Shown here piece after piece: positions 42,901 to 60,385 of a DNA stretch of 64,000 bases (the stretch's first letter is position 1; each line of letters begins with the position of its first letter). A model generated the notes under the pieces. That model was not told the origin of the DNA. It searched no databases and saw only the letters and a list, made by a program, of their open reading frames with translations. A program made the position numbers and the translations under genes. Origin of the DNA: Dryobates pubescens (Eukaryota; Chordata; Aves; Piciformes; Picidae); contig NC_071646.1 in NCBI RefSeq assembly GCF_014839835.1, positions 6,504,001 through 6,568,000 on the forward strand. The letters are read 5' to 3'.

Positions 42901-45148
42901 CGGTGCCACAGAGGGGGTAGGTGCCACGGTTGTGTAGGTGCCACAGGTGGGCTGGTGCCATGGGTGGGTCGGTGCCACAGGTGGGTCTCTACCACGGGTG
43001 GGTTGGTGCCATGGGTGGGTCGGTGCCACGGGTGGGTCGGTGCCACAGAGGGGGTAGGTGCCATGGTTGTGTAGGTGCCACGGGTGGGTCCGTGCCACGG
43101 GTGGGTCCCCACATCCCCTCCAAGGGAGCTGGTGCCCCGGGCAGTGTGGTGCTGGGTTGAGGGGCGGTCAGGGTGGGTGCCAAGCCCCCAGGGCCCTGTT
43201 CCTGGCCCCCCAGAGCTCAGAGCTGGCTCTGCTCCTGCAGATGCAGCCAGAGGTGTTCCTGGCCGAGCTGAGGAGCAACTACCACGGGGATGAGGCTGCT
43301 GAGGTCTTCTCCACAGCCTGGAACACCCTCATGGTCACAGTGAGCAGCCAGGGGGCTCCTGGGGGGCTGAAGCACCTAAAGGGCCTGCAGGGGTGACCCC
43401 CACTGAGGGGAGGGCTTGCGGAGCCCAGCCAGGCACAGAGCCCACCCCCCGCGGAGCTGCTCCCCAGACAACCCCCCGGGGGCTGGCGGCGCCTCCACGG
43501 CCCTTGCCTTCCCTTCCAGTTCTCCTGCTGCGGGGTTCTGGGGCCCGAGGACTTCGGGAACGGTTCCCTCTTCCAGCAGCTGCAGCCGGGGCTGCCCTGG
43601 CCGCGGGCGTGCTGCGCCCGGGAGGGGCCGCTGCAGGCAGGGCAGCTGCGGGGCTGGCAGCAGTGCCGGGAGCGGAGCCCCGGCTACATCCACGAGCAGG
43701 TAGGACAGGACCCTGCCCTGCCCCCGGTGTGTGGCCCCTGCCCCCCTCTGCCCCTCCAGGCTCAGGGCAGCCTCTGAGCAGCAGGGGCAGGAGCCTGGGA
43801 TGCTGCCCGGGGGCTCCTGCAGCCCAGCCCCGGGGGCTCCTGCTGCCCAGCCCCGGGGGCTCCTGCAGCCCTGGGCTCCTGCAGCCCAGCCCCGGGGGCT
43901 CCTGCAGCCCAGCCCCGGGGGCTCCTGCTGCCCAGCCCCGGGGGCTCCTGCTGCCCAGCCCCGGGGGCTCCTGCAGTCCTGGGCTCCTGCAGCCCAGCGC
44001 CGGGGGCTCCTGCAGCCCTGGGCTCCTGCTGCCCAGCCCGGGGGCTCCTGCAGCCCAGCCCAGGGGAGCAGGAGAGAGCCTCTCTGCCCTCTCTATCCCC
44101 CCAGGGCTGCTTCTCATCGTGGTGCCCCAACCCCAATCTCCCCCCCCCCGAGCTCCCTGCAGCCGTGGGGAGCAGCAGAGAGCCTCTCTGTCCCCCCAGG
44201 GCTGCTTCTCATCGTGGTGCCCCAACCCCAATCTCCCCCCCCCCCGAGCTCCCTGCAGCCGTGGGGAGCAGGAGAGAGCCTCTCTGCCCTCTCTGTCCCC
44301 CCAGGGCTGCTTCTCCACCTTTGGCAGGACCCTGCAGGGGTACATCTCTGTCCCTGGCACCTGCAGCTTGGCTGTGCTGGGCATCGAGGTAGGGAAGGGG
44401 CTGGAGGGGACAGGGCAGGGACTGAAGGACCTCAGCCAGGCTCTTCATGGGCCAGGAGGCTGCCCTGTGGCTGAAGGGACCACAAAAGAGGGCAGGGGGC
44501 AATAGCTCCAGGCCCCAAGCTGAACACAGCACTCCAGGTGTGGCCTCAGCAGGGCTGAGCCCCAGGGGTCGAAGCTGGAGGTGCTGAGCAGCACAAGCAG
44601 TGCCCTGGCCCCAGGCAGGATCTGCCCCTGCTGTGCCAGCACAGAGCCCAGCAGCAGGCTGGCAGGGACCAGGCTTTGCCTGGGGGGGGCTGCTCCACAG
44701 GCCCAGGGCCCAGCAGCAACCTTCTCTGTGAGCTGGGGAGATGTGGATGGGGGTTGGTGGAGAGCTCGGTGCAGAGGGAACTGCTGGGGTGGGCACAGCT
44801 GGGGGGCAGTGGTCAACAGCTGGATGGGCAGAGAGGGATCAGTGCTGCCCCTCAGGGCTCTGGCCTGGCACCAGAGCTGGTCAGGATCCTCCCCAGGGGT
44901 CAAGTGGAGGCTGGGTTGGGCATCACCCCCAGACCTCTGCCATGGTGCCAGGCAGTCCCCATGCCCCTCCAGAGGCCATAGGCCTCTGGAGGGGCATGGG
45001 GACTGCCTGGCACCTGGCTGGAGGAGGGGATTGGAGGCTTTGTGCTCTTCCAGCAAGCAGCTGGAGGCTCTAACCTGCTGCCCCTCTCCTCCCCCTGCAG
45101 ATCTTTGCCATGTTCTTTGCCTTCTGCCTCTACTACAACTTCGACTGA
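39915..45148 (+). CDS. tetraspanin, TSPAN18-like, seven coding exons
   Basis: Exons 39915-39971, 40206-40400, 42240-42314, 43241-43339, 43520-43699, 44305-44388 and 45101-45148 join to 738 nt, 245 residues. All introns are phase 0 with GT/AG ends. Four membrane segments lie near residues 12-32, 52-72, 85-105 and 222-243. The large extracellular loop has the family signature CCG at 145-147, CC at 173-174, and Cys191, Cys204 and Cys222. Asn156 sits in a glycosylation sequon (NGS). Segments such as [20 protein letters not shown] and [10 protein letters not shown] are closest to TSPAN18 among the tetraspanins I can recall. Known role of the family: organising membrane microdomains and partner receptors. 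The start is the first ATG after a likely 5'-UTR acceptor at 39834-39835. Introns 2, 3 and 5 carry arrays, intron 5 also has duplicated acceptors, and intron 6 has a long perfect palindrome. The exact orthologue is unsettled. Confidence 0.9.
40640..41835. repeat. 30-bp minisatellite in tetraspanin intron 2
   Basis: About 40 copies of a unit with GGTGCAGGGATCAGGGAGGG, with GTTGGG/GCTGGG and GGGGTG/GGGATG variants. Period thirty gives a spurious open frame running through exon 2 and the intron. Confidence 0.95.
42485..43120. repeat. 17-bp minisatellite with 137-bp higher-order repeat, tetraspanin intron 3
   Basis: Basic unit GGGTGGGTCGGTGCCAC. A block containing ACAGAGGGGGTAGGTGCC recurs at 42771, 42908 and 43045, exactly 137 bp apart. 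Confidence 0.93.
43800..44070. repeat. tandem repeat in tetraspanin intron 5
   Basis: About a dozen units of GGGGGCTCCTGCAGCCCAGC, alternating CTGCAGCCC and CTGCTGCCC. Confidence 0.9.
44085..44325 (+). repeat. tandemly duplicated splice acceptor, tetraspanin exon 6
   Basis: CCCCCCAGGGCTGCTTCTC occurs three times, with the base after AG at 44105, 44200 and 44305. Only the last continues into the true exon; the first two run into ATCGTGGTGCCCCAACC. Spacings are 95 and 105 bp. Confidence 0.92.
44490..44700 (-). mobile_element. CR1 fragment, tetraspanin intron 6
   Basis: Antisense short piece with CTCCAGGTGTGGCCTCAGCA. Confidence 0.6.
44944..45014. repeat. perfect 34-bp inverted repeat with 3-nt loop
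   Basis: Arms 44944-44977 and 44981-45014 are exact reverse complements around ATA (44978-44980). It lies in the last tetraspanin intron, about 85 bp before exon 7, and would form a very stable RNA hairpin. Confidence 0.95.
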
Positions 45149-45345
45149 GCAGCAGCAGCTGCAGCAGAGGCCTCTGGAGAGAGCAGCAGGAGAGGACAGG
45201 ACCCTGCCACCTGCCTTGGATCCCCCCCCAGGCAGGCAGGAGCTTGCCCAAGTCCTGTCCCTTCCCCAGCAGGAGCTTTTGGAATGCTTTGGGTTGGAAG
45301 AGACCTTCACAAATGATTAAGTCCAATTAAAGTCACCCAGCACTG
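45149..45345 (+). other. tetraspanin 3' UTR, possibly ending inside a CR1
   Basis: Unique sequence follows the TGA (45146-45148) to about 45280, where an antisense CR1 tail begins. The nearest poly(A)-like signal is ATTAAA at 45326-45331, inside that CR1. No AATAAA is nearer. Confidence 0.35.
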
Positions 45346-46030
45346 CCAGCCCCAGGGCCCTCAGCACCACAGCTCCAGGGCTCTGAAACCCCCTCCGGGG
45401 CTGGGGGCTCCACCACTGCCCCCTGGGCAGCCTGGGCCAGGCCTGGGCAAGGCTCAAGGGGCAGAAATTGTTCCTCATGGCCAAGCTGAACCTGCCCTGG
45501 GGCAGCTTAAAGCCATTTCCTCTCTTCCTATCACTTGTTCCTGGGGAAAGCTCAACCCCCCCCTGGCTGCAGCCTCCTCTCAGGGAGCTGCAGAGAGCAA
45601 TGAGGTCTCCCTCAGCCTCCTCTGCTCCAGGCTCAACCCCCCCAGCTCCCTCAGCTGCTCCTCCCCAGACCCTTCCCCAGCTCTGTTCCCTTCCCTGGCC
45701 CTGCTCCAGCCTCTCAATGTCCTTCCTGGGGTGAGGAGCCCAGAGCTGAACCCAGCACTCAAGCTGTGGCCTCCCCAGTGCCCAGCCCAGGGGCACCATC
45801 CCTGCCCTGCCCCTGCTGCCCACCCCACTGCTGCTCCAGGCCAGGCTGCTGCTGCCCTTCCTGCCCCCCTGAGCACCCCCTGGCTGCTCTCCAGCTGCTG
45901 GCACCCAGCACCCTCAGGGCCTTTCCCACCAGGCAGTTTGCAGCCTCTCTGCCCCCAGCCTGGAGCCCTCCTGGGGTTGTTGTGCCCCAAGTGCAGCCCC
46001 CAGCCCCTGGCCTTGGGGATCCTCATCCCA
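45285..46030 (-). mobile_element. CR1 fragment
   Basis: Antisense with TTTGGGTTGGAAGAGACC tail; begins inside the likely tetraspanin 3' UTR. Confidence 0.83.
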
Positions 46031-46288
46031 TTGGCCTTGCACCCCAGCTTGGGCACCACCCTGGGAGAGCAAGAAAAACAAGGCAAGCCTCCTGCTGCCC
46101 AGGGAGCAGCCAGCTGGGGACACCTGTGGGTAGCAGTCCATGCACAGGGGCCTGGCACAGTCCCCTGCCCCCAGCAGCAGGAGCATGGCACCAGCTGAGG
46201 AGCTGCCCCAAGCTGGGGGCTCCCTGCAGCCTCCAGGGCTGTTCCAAGCCCTGTGACCCTCAGTCCAGGTCCCTGAAGCCCCACAAAG

Positions 46289-46487
46289 CCTCTGGGGTCA
46301 CCCCAAACCCAGTGCCCCCTGGCCCCACAGGCCTGCTCTGGGCCCAGGGCTCTGCAGCCCCCCATGGTCAGTGAGGTCCCATGGAGCCTAGGGCCCCACA
46401 CAGCCCCAGGATGAGCCCAAGCCAGGGTGCCCCAGGCTGGAGGGGGTCCCCATCCCATCCCTTCCAGTGGTGACATCTCCTGCAGCA
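46289..46487 (+). repeat. copy 1 of a 199-bp inverted duplication
   Basis: Reverse complement of 63802-64000 with no mismatch that I can see. Similarity breaks after CTCCTGCAGCA at 46487. Confidence 0.9.
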
Positions 46488-46885
46488 CTGTTGACCAACC
46501 CCCCCAGATCCTTTCCCCCCAGGCAGCTCCCAGCCCCTCTGCCCCAGCCTGGACCTTGCTGGGGTGGTTGTGACCCAAGTCAGGACCTGGCACTAAGGAG
46601 AGGTGAGGGTGGGCCTGGATCCCTCTTGCAGCAGGGACAGGACAAAGGCTAAAGCCCTCCCAGGCAGCTCTTCAGAGCAGGAGGCTGCACTGCCCTTGGC
46701 CTTCACAGGAGGAAGGAGCTCTGGTGACCAGAGTCCTGCCCCTGTCACCACCACTTCCTCCTGATGCTTCTCTTGTCCTGTTCATCACCTCCCTGACCTC
46801 CCCTGCTCCTCCACAGCCATCCTGCTCCCAGCCTCCAGGCATCTCCTGGGCCTTCCCTCATCCCTCTCTGCTGCTGCTTTCCAAC
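46488..46885. other. intergenic, nothing recognised
   Basis: Mostly unique sequence with a trace of CR1-like CCCCAGCCTGGACCTTGCTG near 46540. No exon supported. Confidence 0.4.
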
Positions 46886-46889
46886 AGCC

Positions 46890-47540
46890 ACCTCAGAATC
46901 CCAGAGCCATTCAGGTTGGAAGAGAGCCTCAGGATCACCCAGGCCACCCCAGAACCCTGCCCTGCAGGGCTCAGCCCTCAGCCCAAGCCCCACATCCAAA
47001 CCACCTTTAGACACCTCCAGGCTTGGGGGCTCCACCACCTCCCTGGGCAGCTCATTCCAAGCCCTGACCTCTCTTTTCCCTACTCTCCACTCCAAACCTC
47101 CCCAGGGGCAGCTTGAGGCTGTTCCCTCTTGCTCTGTCCCTGATGACCTTGAGAAGAGAGCAGCAGCAACCTCCCCACAAGCTCCTTCAGGGAGCTGTAG
47201 GCAGCCAGGAGGTCTCCCCTCAGCCTCCTCTGTTTCACACTATCCATCCCCAGCTCCCTCAGTTGCTCCTCAGCAGATTCATTCCCCAGGCCCTTCCCCT
47301 TCCCTGCCCTGCTCTGCCCTGGCTCCAGCACCTCCACAGCTCTCTGGTGCTGAGGTGCCCAGACCTGGCCACAGCACTGCAGGTGTGGCCTCCCCAGAGC
47401 TGAGCCCCAGGGGACAATCCCTGCCCTGCTCCTCTGGACACAGCACTGCTGATCCCAGCCAGGAGGCCACTGGCTTTGTGCAGGCAGACCTGGCAGCTCC
47501 AAGGTGTGCTGGCACCTGAGGAGCCCTGCTGGTGCTGTGG
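46890..47540 (-). mobile_element. CR1 fragment, older
   Basis: Antisense, with TCAGGTTGGAAGAGAGCCTC tail and diverged body. Confidence 0.75.
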
Positions 47541-47617
47541 CCCAAAGCAGAACAGCAGAGGCAGGAGCTGAGACCAGCTGGGAAGTCAGATTTGATTTGG
47601 AGGCACAGCCCAGGTCC

Positions 47618-47700
47618 CCAGGCTGGACTCCCCCTCCCCAGGCTGGACTCCCCCTCCCCAGGCTGGACTCCCCCTCCCCAGGCTGGACTGCCCTCCCCAC
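47618..47700. repeat. 20-bp tandem repeat
   Basis: Four copies of CAGGCTGGACTCCCCCTCCC. Confidence 0.9.
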
Positions 47701-47879
47701 CAGGCTGCTCCAGAGCCAGAGGTTTAACTGCTTGAATGACTTCTCCTTCCACAGCCCTGCTGGGCCAATGGAGCCTGTGCTAGAGAAGGATTTCCACAAG
47801 CTGCCCCAGGTGTGGCTGTGGCTCAGCTTCTGCTCTCAGCTGGCCCTGAGGCATGGGCAGTAAACCAGAAAGTGACCCC

Positions 47880-48880
47880 CTGGGAATCAAGCAGGTTGGA
47901 AATGGCCTCAGAGCTCAGCAAGTCCAAGCTGTCCCCCAGCACCCCCTGGCAACCAAACCCTGGCTCCAAGGGCCACATCCAAGCCCCTCCTGAGCACCTC
48001 CAGGCATGAGGACTCCACCACCTCCCTGGGCAGCACATCCCCAGGGCCAATCTCTCTGGCTGGGAAGAATTTCTTCCTCCCCTCCAGCCTAAACCTCCCC
48101 TGGCACAGCTTGAGACTGTGTCCTCTTGTTCTGCTGCTGGGGGCCTGGCAGAAGAGCCCAACCCCCACCTGGCTCCAACCTCCCTGCAGGCAGTTGCAGA
48201 GAGCAAGAAGGTCTCCCCTGAGCCTCCTCTCCTGCAGGCTAAGCAACCCCAGCTCCCTCAGCCTCTCCTCCCAGGGCTGTGCCCCAGACCCCTCCCCAGC
48301 TTTGTTGCCCTTCTCTGGACACCTTCCAGCAGCTCAACCTCTTTCCTGACCTGAGGAGCCCAGAGCTGGCCACAGGACTCCAGCTGTGGCCTCAGCAGTG
48401 CTGAGCACAGGGCAGGATGAGCTCCCTGCTGCTGCTGGCCACACTCTGCCTGCTGCAGGCCAGGCTGCCCTTGGCCTTCTTGGCCCCCTGGGCGCACTGC
48501 TGGCTCCTGTTCAGCTGCTCTCCCCCACTCCCCCCAGGTCCCTCTCTGCCTGGCTGCTCTCAGCCACTCTGCCCCCAGCCTGTGGCACTGCCTGGGGTTG
48601 CTGTGGGCAAAGTGCAGCCCCTGGCACTTGGCTGTGTTCAATCTCCTGCCCTTGGCCTCTGCCCCTCTGCCCAGCCTGTCCAGGTCCCTCTGCAGAGCTC
48701 TCCTGGCCTCTCACAGCTCAGCTCCTGCCCCCAGCTTGGTGTCCTCTGCACATTCCCTGCTGCTGGCCTCCATCCCCTCCTCCAGATCATCAGTGAAGAT
48801 CTTGATCAGGCTGGGGCCCAGCACTGCTCCCTGGGGGATCCCTTGGTGCTGTTCCTGCTCCAGGGAGCAGGCTGAGCAGG
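47880..48880 (-). mobile_element. CR1 fragment, young subfamily B
   Basis: Antisense, about 1 kb. The minus strand encodes RT C-terminal sequence ([20 protein letters not shown]) down to a 3' tail. It ends about 180 bp beyond the UBE2T poly(A) site. Confidence 0.88.
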
Positions 48881-48884
48881 GGGG

Positions 48885-49015
48885 GGCCCAGGAGCCAGCC
48901 AGGGCCGGGCAGGGGGGGCCCAGGAGCCAGCCAGGGCCGGGCAGGGGGGGCCCAGGAGCCAGCCAGGGCCGGGCAGGGGGGGCCCAGGCAAGCCAGGGCC
49001 GGGCAGGGGGGGCCC
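48885..49015. repeat. 31-bp tandem repeat near the UBE2T 3' end
   Basis: Four copies with CCAGCCAGGGCCGGGCAGGG. Confidence 0.92.
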
Positions 49016-49054
49016 AGAGCTATCCCCAAACCTCTCCACAAGAGGAGGACATCA

Positions 49055-49246
49055 ACCCAGCCTTTGTGGTTTATTTCCAGAGTGGAACTTCTGAGACACA
49101 AAGCAAACCCCAGAGCTCAGGCAAGGGAGGAAGCACAACCCTGCTGCAGGTGCCCAGGGGGCAGGATGCCCAGGGGTGGCTGTGGCAGGGGCCACTGCCA
49201 GCCACAGTGCCAGCCACAGTGCCAGCCACAGCAGAGCAGAAGGCCC
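49055..49246 (-). other. UBE2T: UBE2T 3' UTR
   Basis: Short untranslated stretch from the TGA (49247-49249) to a canonical AATAAA on the minus strand at 49070-49075. It includes three copies of a 12-bp GCCACAGTGCCA-like unit near 49200-49230. Confidence 0.75.
49070..49075 (-). terminator. UBE2T: canonical poly(A) signal of UBE2T
   Basis: Plus-strand TTTATT reads AATAAA in UBE2T orientation about 175 bp after its stop codon. Confidence 0.75.
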
Positions 49247-57106
<7,860 letters not shown>

Positions 57107-57147
57107 CCTGCTCCGGGGCTGCGGCAACCTGCGGGGAGAGGTTATCC
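57107..57147 (-). other. UBE2T: 5' UTR part of UBE2T exon 2 with tandem acceptors
   Basis: Two CCCCGCAG acceptors on the minus strand end at 57147 and 57129, 18 bp apart, both upstream of the ATG at 57106. Their presence implies a separate non-coding first exon; either choice changes only the untranslated leader. Confidence 0.55.
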
Positions 57148-57224
57148 TGCGGGGAGGGGAGGCGGGGGGCAGCCTGCTCCTGCCGCTGCCCTCACACCCA
57201 GCTGGAGGAGAACCAAATCCCCAG

Positions 57225-57615
57225 GCCTGCTCCCCCGGGCCGAGCCCACCAAAGCCTCCCGGCCCCCCCCCCGGGCCGAGCCCACCAAAGCTTCCCGGCC
57301 CCCCCCGGGCCGAGCCCACCAAAGCCTCCCCGGCCCCCCCCGGCCGAGCCCACCAAAGCCTCCCGGTCCCCCCCGGGCCGAGCCCACCAAAGCCTCCCGG
57401 TCCCCCGGGCCGAGCCCACCAAAGCTTCCCGGTCCCCCCGGGCCGAGCCCACCAAAGCTTCCCGGCCCCCCCGGGCCGAGCCCACCAAAGCTTCCCGGTC
57501 CCCCCGGGCCGAGCCCACCAAAGCCTCCCGGCCCCCCCCGGGCCGAGCCCACCAAAGCCTCCCGGCTCCCCAGGCCGAGCCCACCAAAGCCTCCCGGCCC
57601 CCCGGCCGAGCCCCA
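57225..57615. repeat. 33-bp minisatellite in the UBE2T 5' intron
   Basis: About 12 copies with GGCCGAGCCCACCAAAGCCT, varying in the length of the C run. Confidence 0.93.
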
Positions 57616-57619
57616 CATC

Positions 57620-58600
57620 CCCAAGAGGAACTGGGACTCCTGCCCTCTCACCACCCTTGTCCCTTCCCCTTCGTGGGCAGGGTCACCCTCCTGGGGACCA
57701 CCTGCAGGTGCCTTGGAGAGGGACACCACCAGAGCCACCTCCCTGCAGCAGGCAGGGATCCTCTTCCCACCCCAAAGGCACCTTGGCTCTCCCTTTGCAC
57801 GGAGCACCCAGGGCTGCCTCAGGGACACTACAGGCATGCCCCCAAAGCAGGGGGCCCCTGGCACCCCCCAAGGCAGGGACCCCCCTCTGCTGTTGCTCAT
57901 CTCCAAGGTCAGGGAACCTTCTCCAGAGCTCTTAACTCAGCCTCTCACAGCCCTCACAAAGGGGACAGTGGGGACTGAGCATCACCCACTCCAGACCTAC
58001 CCCCTCCCCCTCGGGGGGCGGACACCCCTTTCCTGGCTTAACAACCTTGCCAGGGCCTTACCTCCCCCCACCCTGGGCACAGTTACCACCACACCGACCA
58101 GACCCCCCCCCCCAGGCTACACATATCCCCCCCAGGCAGTACCTAACCTCAGGCTAGCTGCATCCCCCCAGCCTCACTGCCTCCATGCTGCAGGCTCCCC
58201 TCCTGCCTCCCCAGGGGATCCCTTCCTCAGCCTCACTACCTCTCCCTCCAGCATTCTTTCCCCCTCCCACGGCTGGGAATGGCCTCCCCTAGCCCCACAC
58301 CCTCAGGTACAACCTCCTCCCCGCCAGCCTAATTACCCTCCTCAGCTTAATTACCCCCTTGGACAAGGGCTTTCCCCCTCCCACGGCTGGGAATGGCCTC
58401 CCCCGGCCCAGCCCTGCCCCCAGCCTCACAGCACCCCCCCAGGAACAGCCTCCCCTTCAACCTCACTGCTCCCCCGGACTAATTAACCCCCTCAGCCTAA
58501 TTACCCCACCCCAGGCCTAATTACCCGCAGGCAAGGACTGCCACGAGCCCCTGCCTCAACCGCCCCTCACGGGGGGCCGGGAACGGCCTCTAAGCGTCCC
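57620..58600. other. pyrimidine-rich sequence with TAATTA cluster
   Basis: C-rich unique sequence, probably the UBE2T first intron. TAATTA occurs at 58330, 58348, 58480, 58498, 58518 and 58663. CCCACGGCTGGGAATGGCCT occurs twice, near 58266 and 58380, with a weaker third match near 58575. Confidence 0.5.
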
Positions 58601-58644
58601 GCAGCCTCACAGAGCCCGGCCGGGAACAACGTGCCTGCGCTCAC

Positions 58645-58820
58645 CGCGCTGCTTCCTCGGCCTAATTACCGCCTCACCCTCACTACCCCTCCCCAGGCCT
58701 CGTTACCCGCTCAGCCCAATCGCCCCTGGCTAAAGGCTCCGCCACCGACCGGCAGCGCCGCGGCCCCGCTCGGCGCGCAGCGACCTCGGCTCCGCCCCGG
58801 TGCGGACGGCCCCGCCCCGG
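58645..58820 (-). other. UBE2T: candidate non-coding first exon of UBE2T
   Basis: On the minus strand a good donor (GCAGCGCG followed by GTGAGC) has its GT at 58644-58643. It sits at the edge of the CpG island and directly downstream of the CCAAT array, where a first exon is expected. The transcription start, and so the upper border, is a guess. Confidence 0.4.
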
Positions 58821-58840
58821 CACCCGCCGCGCCGCCGCTG

Positions 58841-59151
58841 ATTGGCTACCGCGCAGCACCGCCCCCCCAGCGGCGCCCGTTCGAAGTGGAAGCGGAGGCG
58901 CGCGGCCATTGGCGAAGTGCTGCGGAGGAGCTCTGCCAGTGGAGGAGAAGAGCGGCCGCTGGGGGGAGGGCGGCCATTGGCCGAGGGCTGCCATTGGGGG
59001 AGGGCCGCGAGGGCAGATAGAGCTGCCAATGGCGGAGCGCCGCCGTTGAGGAAGCGCTGCTATTGGCGGAGCGCGGCCGTTGAGCAAGCGCTGCTATTGG
59101 CGGAGCGCGGCCGGTGGAGAAGAGCTGTCACGGGGGGAGGGCCGCCATTGG
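58841..59151 (-). promoter_or_regulatory. array of eight CCAAT/ATTGG boxes with a CHR-like element
   Basis: ATTGG starts at 58841, 58908, 58976, 58993, 59062, 59096 and 59147, with one CCAAT at 59026. All but that one read CCAAT in UBE2T orientation. Several gaps are 33-36 bp, the NF-Y spacing of cell-cycle promoters. TTCGAA, a known non-canonical CHR, lies at 58880-58885, about 25 bp to the UBE2T side of the CCAAT at 58908. Flanks around each box (GCGGAGCGCGGCC) are repeated, so the array partly arose by tandem duplication. Confidence 0.55.
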
Positions 59152-59479
59152 CGGAGCGCGGCCGGCGGGAGCACAAGCCCCGCCCCCTCAGTGAACCGGC
59201 GCGGGGTGGGTGTGGCCGGCGGAGCTGGGGGCGCGGCCGGGCGGCGGCAGGCAGCAGGCGGCAGGGTCCGGGAGGGCTCTGCCCGCGGTCTCCCAGCTGC
59301 TCCCCCGGTGTGATGGTCCCGGCCCCTACCCCCAGCACTGCTGCCCCCACCTGTGCCCAACCTCCCCGGGCACCTCCCGGGGCGCCGGCGGGAGCGGCCC
59401 GCACCCTCCCGCCAAGTGTCTCTTGCGTAACCGGGCCGGCCCGGCCCCTCCTCCCCCGGCCGCGGTTGTGTAACCGCAG

Positions 59480-59547
59480 CGCCGGGCCAGGGGCGGTGGC
59501 GGAACCGGGCGCTGGGCTCTCTGCGCTCGCCGGCCGCAGGCAGGAAG
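59480..59547 (+). other. candidate divergent first-exon end
   Basis: GC-rich sequence ending in CAGGAAG followed by a consensus-like GTAACG. It would be the end of a non-coding exon transcribed away from UBE2T. No downstream coding exon can be read in the remaining 4.4 kb. Confidence 0.25.
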
Positions 59548-59839
59548 GTAACGGCAGGCTGTGGGCGCTGGGAGCCGCGGGGCCGGGCGGGGCTGTTCGA
59601 CCCCTCCCCGCCCGCTGCCGGCTTGGGGCGGGGGTCGCTGCCTCCGCTCCCGGCCGCCTCCGTTTTCCCCGCCGGTCCGGGTCCCGGGGCCGCTCCACGG
59701 TGGGTGGCTTTGGGGCTCTTGGTGCTGTGTCCATCTCGTTTATCACTCAGCGTTCATCACCTGAGCTGCTGGGAGCCAGACTCAAGAGAGAGGCTGCGGC
59801 CCCGGCTGCCTCCCGGCTGCCTCCCGCTGGAGCCCGAGC

Positions 59840-60385
59840 TCATGGCTGCTGAGCCCACAGCTGCAGCTCTGGGGCCAGCTCTGGAGCCAGCTCTGGAGCC
59901 TCTGTGCCAGGAAGGCTCTGGAGGGGCTGGAAGGTGTCCAGAGCAGGGCCAGGAGGAGGAGCAGAGGGCTGGAGCTGCTCTGCTCTGCAGACAGCCTGAG
60001 AGAGTTGGGGTTGTGCAGGCTGGAGAGGAGAAGGCTCCCAGGAGACCTCCTTGTGGCCTCCCAGGAGCTGCAGGGGGCTGCAGGAAAGCTGGGGAGGGAC
60101 TTTGGAGGGGGTCAGGGAGGGATAGGACTGGGGGGGGTGGAGCAGAACTAGAAGTGGGGAGCTGGAGATTGGCTGTGAGGAAGAAGTTGTTGGCCAGGAG
60201 GGTGGTGAGAGCCTGGCACAGGCTGCCCAGGGAGGTGGTGGAAGCCTCCTGCCTGGAGGTGTTTGCAGCCAGGCTGGAGGTGGCTGTGAGCAACCTGCTG
60301 TGGTGTGAGGTGTCCCTGCCCATGGCAGGGGCTTGGAGCTGGCTGAGCCTTGAGCTCCCTTCCAGCCCTGCCAGTTCTGTGATTC
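59840..60385 (+). mobile_element. CR1 fragment, young subfamily A
   Basis: Sense, the same subfamily as 3490, 10735 and 49815 in opposite orientation; ends at a CTGTGATTCCAGG tail. Confidence 0.87.

Larger units (their letters stand above)
58600..59700. promoter_or_regulatory. CpG island, probable UBE2T promoter and possibly bidirectional
   Basis: About 1.1 kb dense in CpG with no TATA box. It contains a regular array of CCAAT boxes and a TTCGAA element. On the plus strand a GC-rich stretch ends in CAGGAAG followed by GTAACG (GT at 59548-59549), which could be the donor of a divergent first exon. In mammals UBE2T is head-to-head with PPP1R12B, but no PPP1R12B coding sequence is visible here. 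Confidence 0.65.

Noticed and set aside
46023-46247. Minus-strand frame beginning MEQPW or MLLLLGAG that resembles a signal peptide
   Set aside because: No splice structure, no family match, and it runs into a CR1 fragment.
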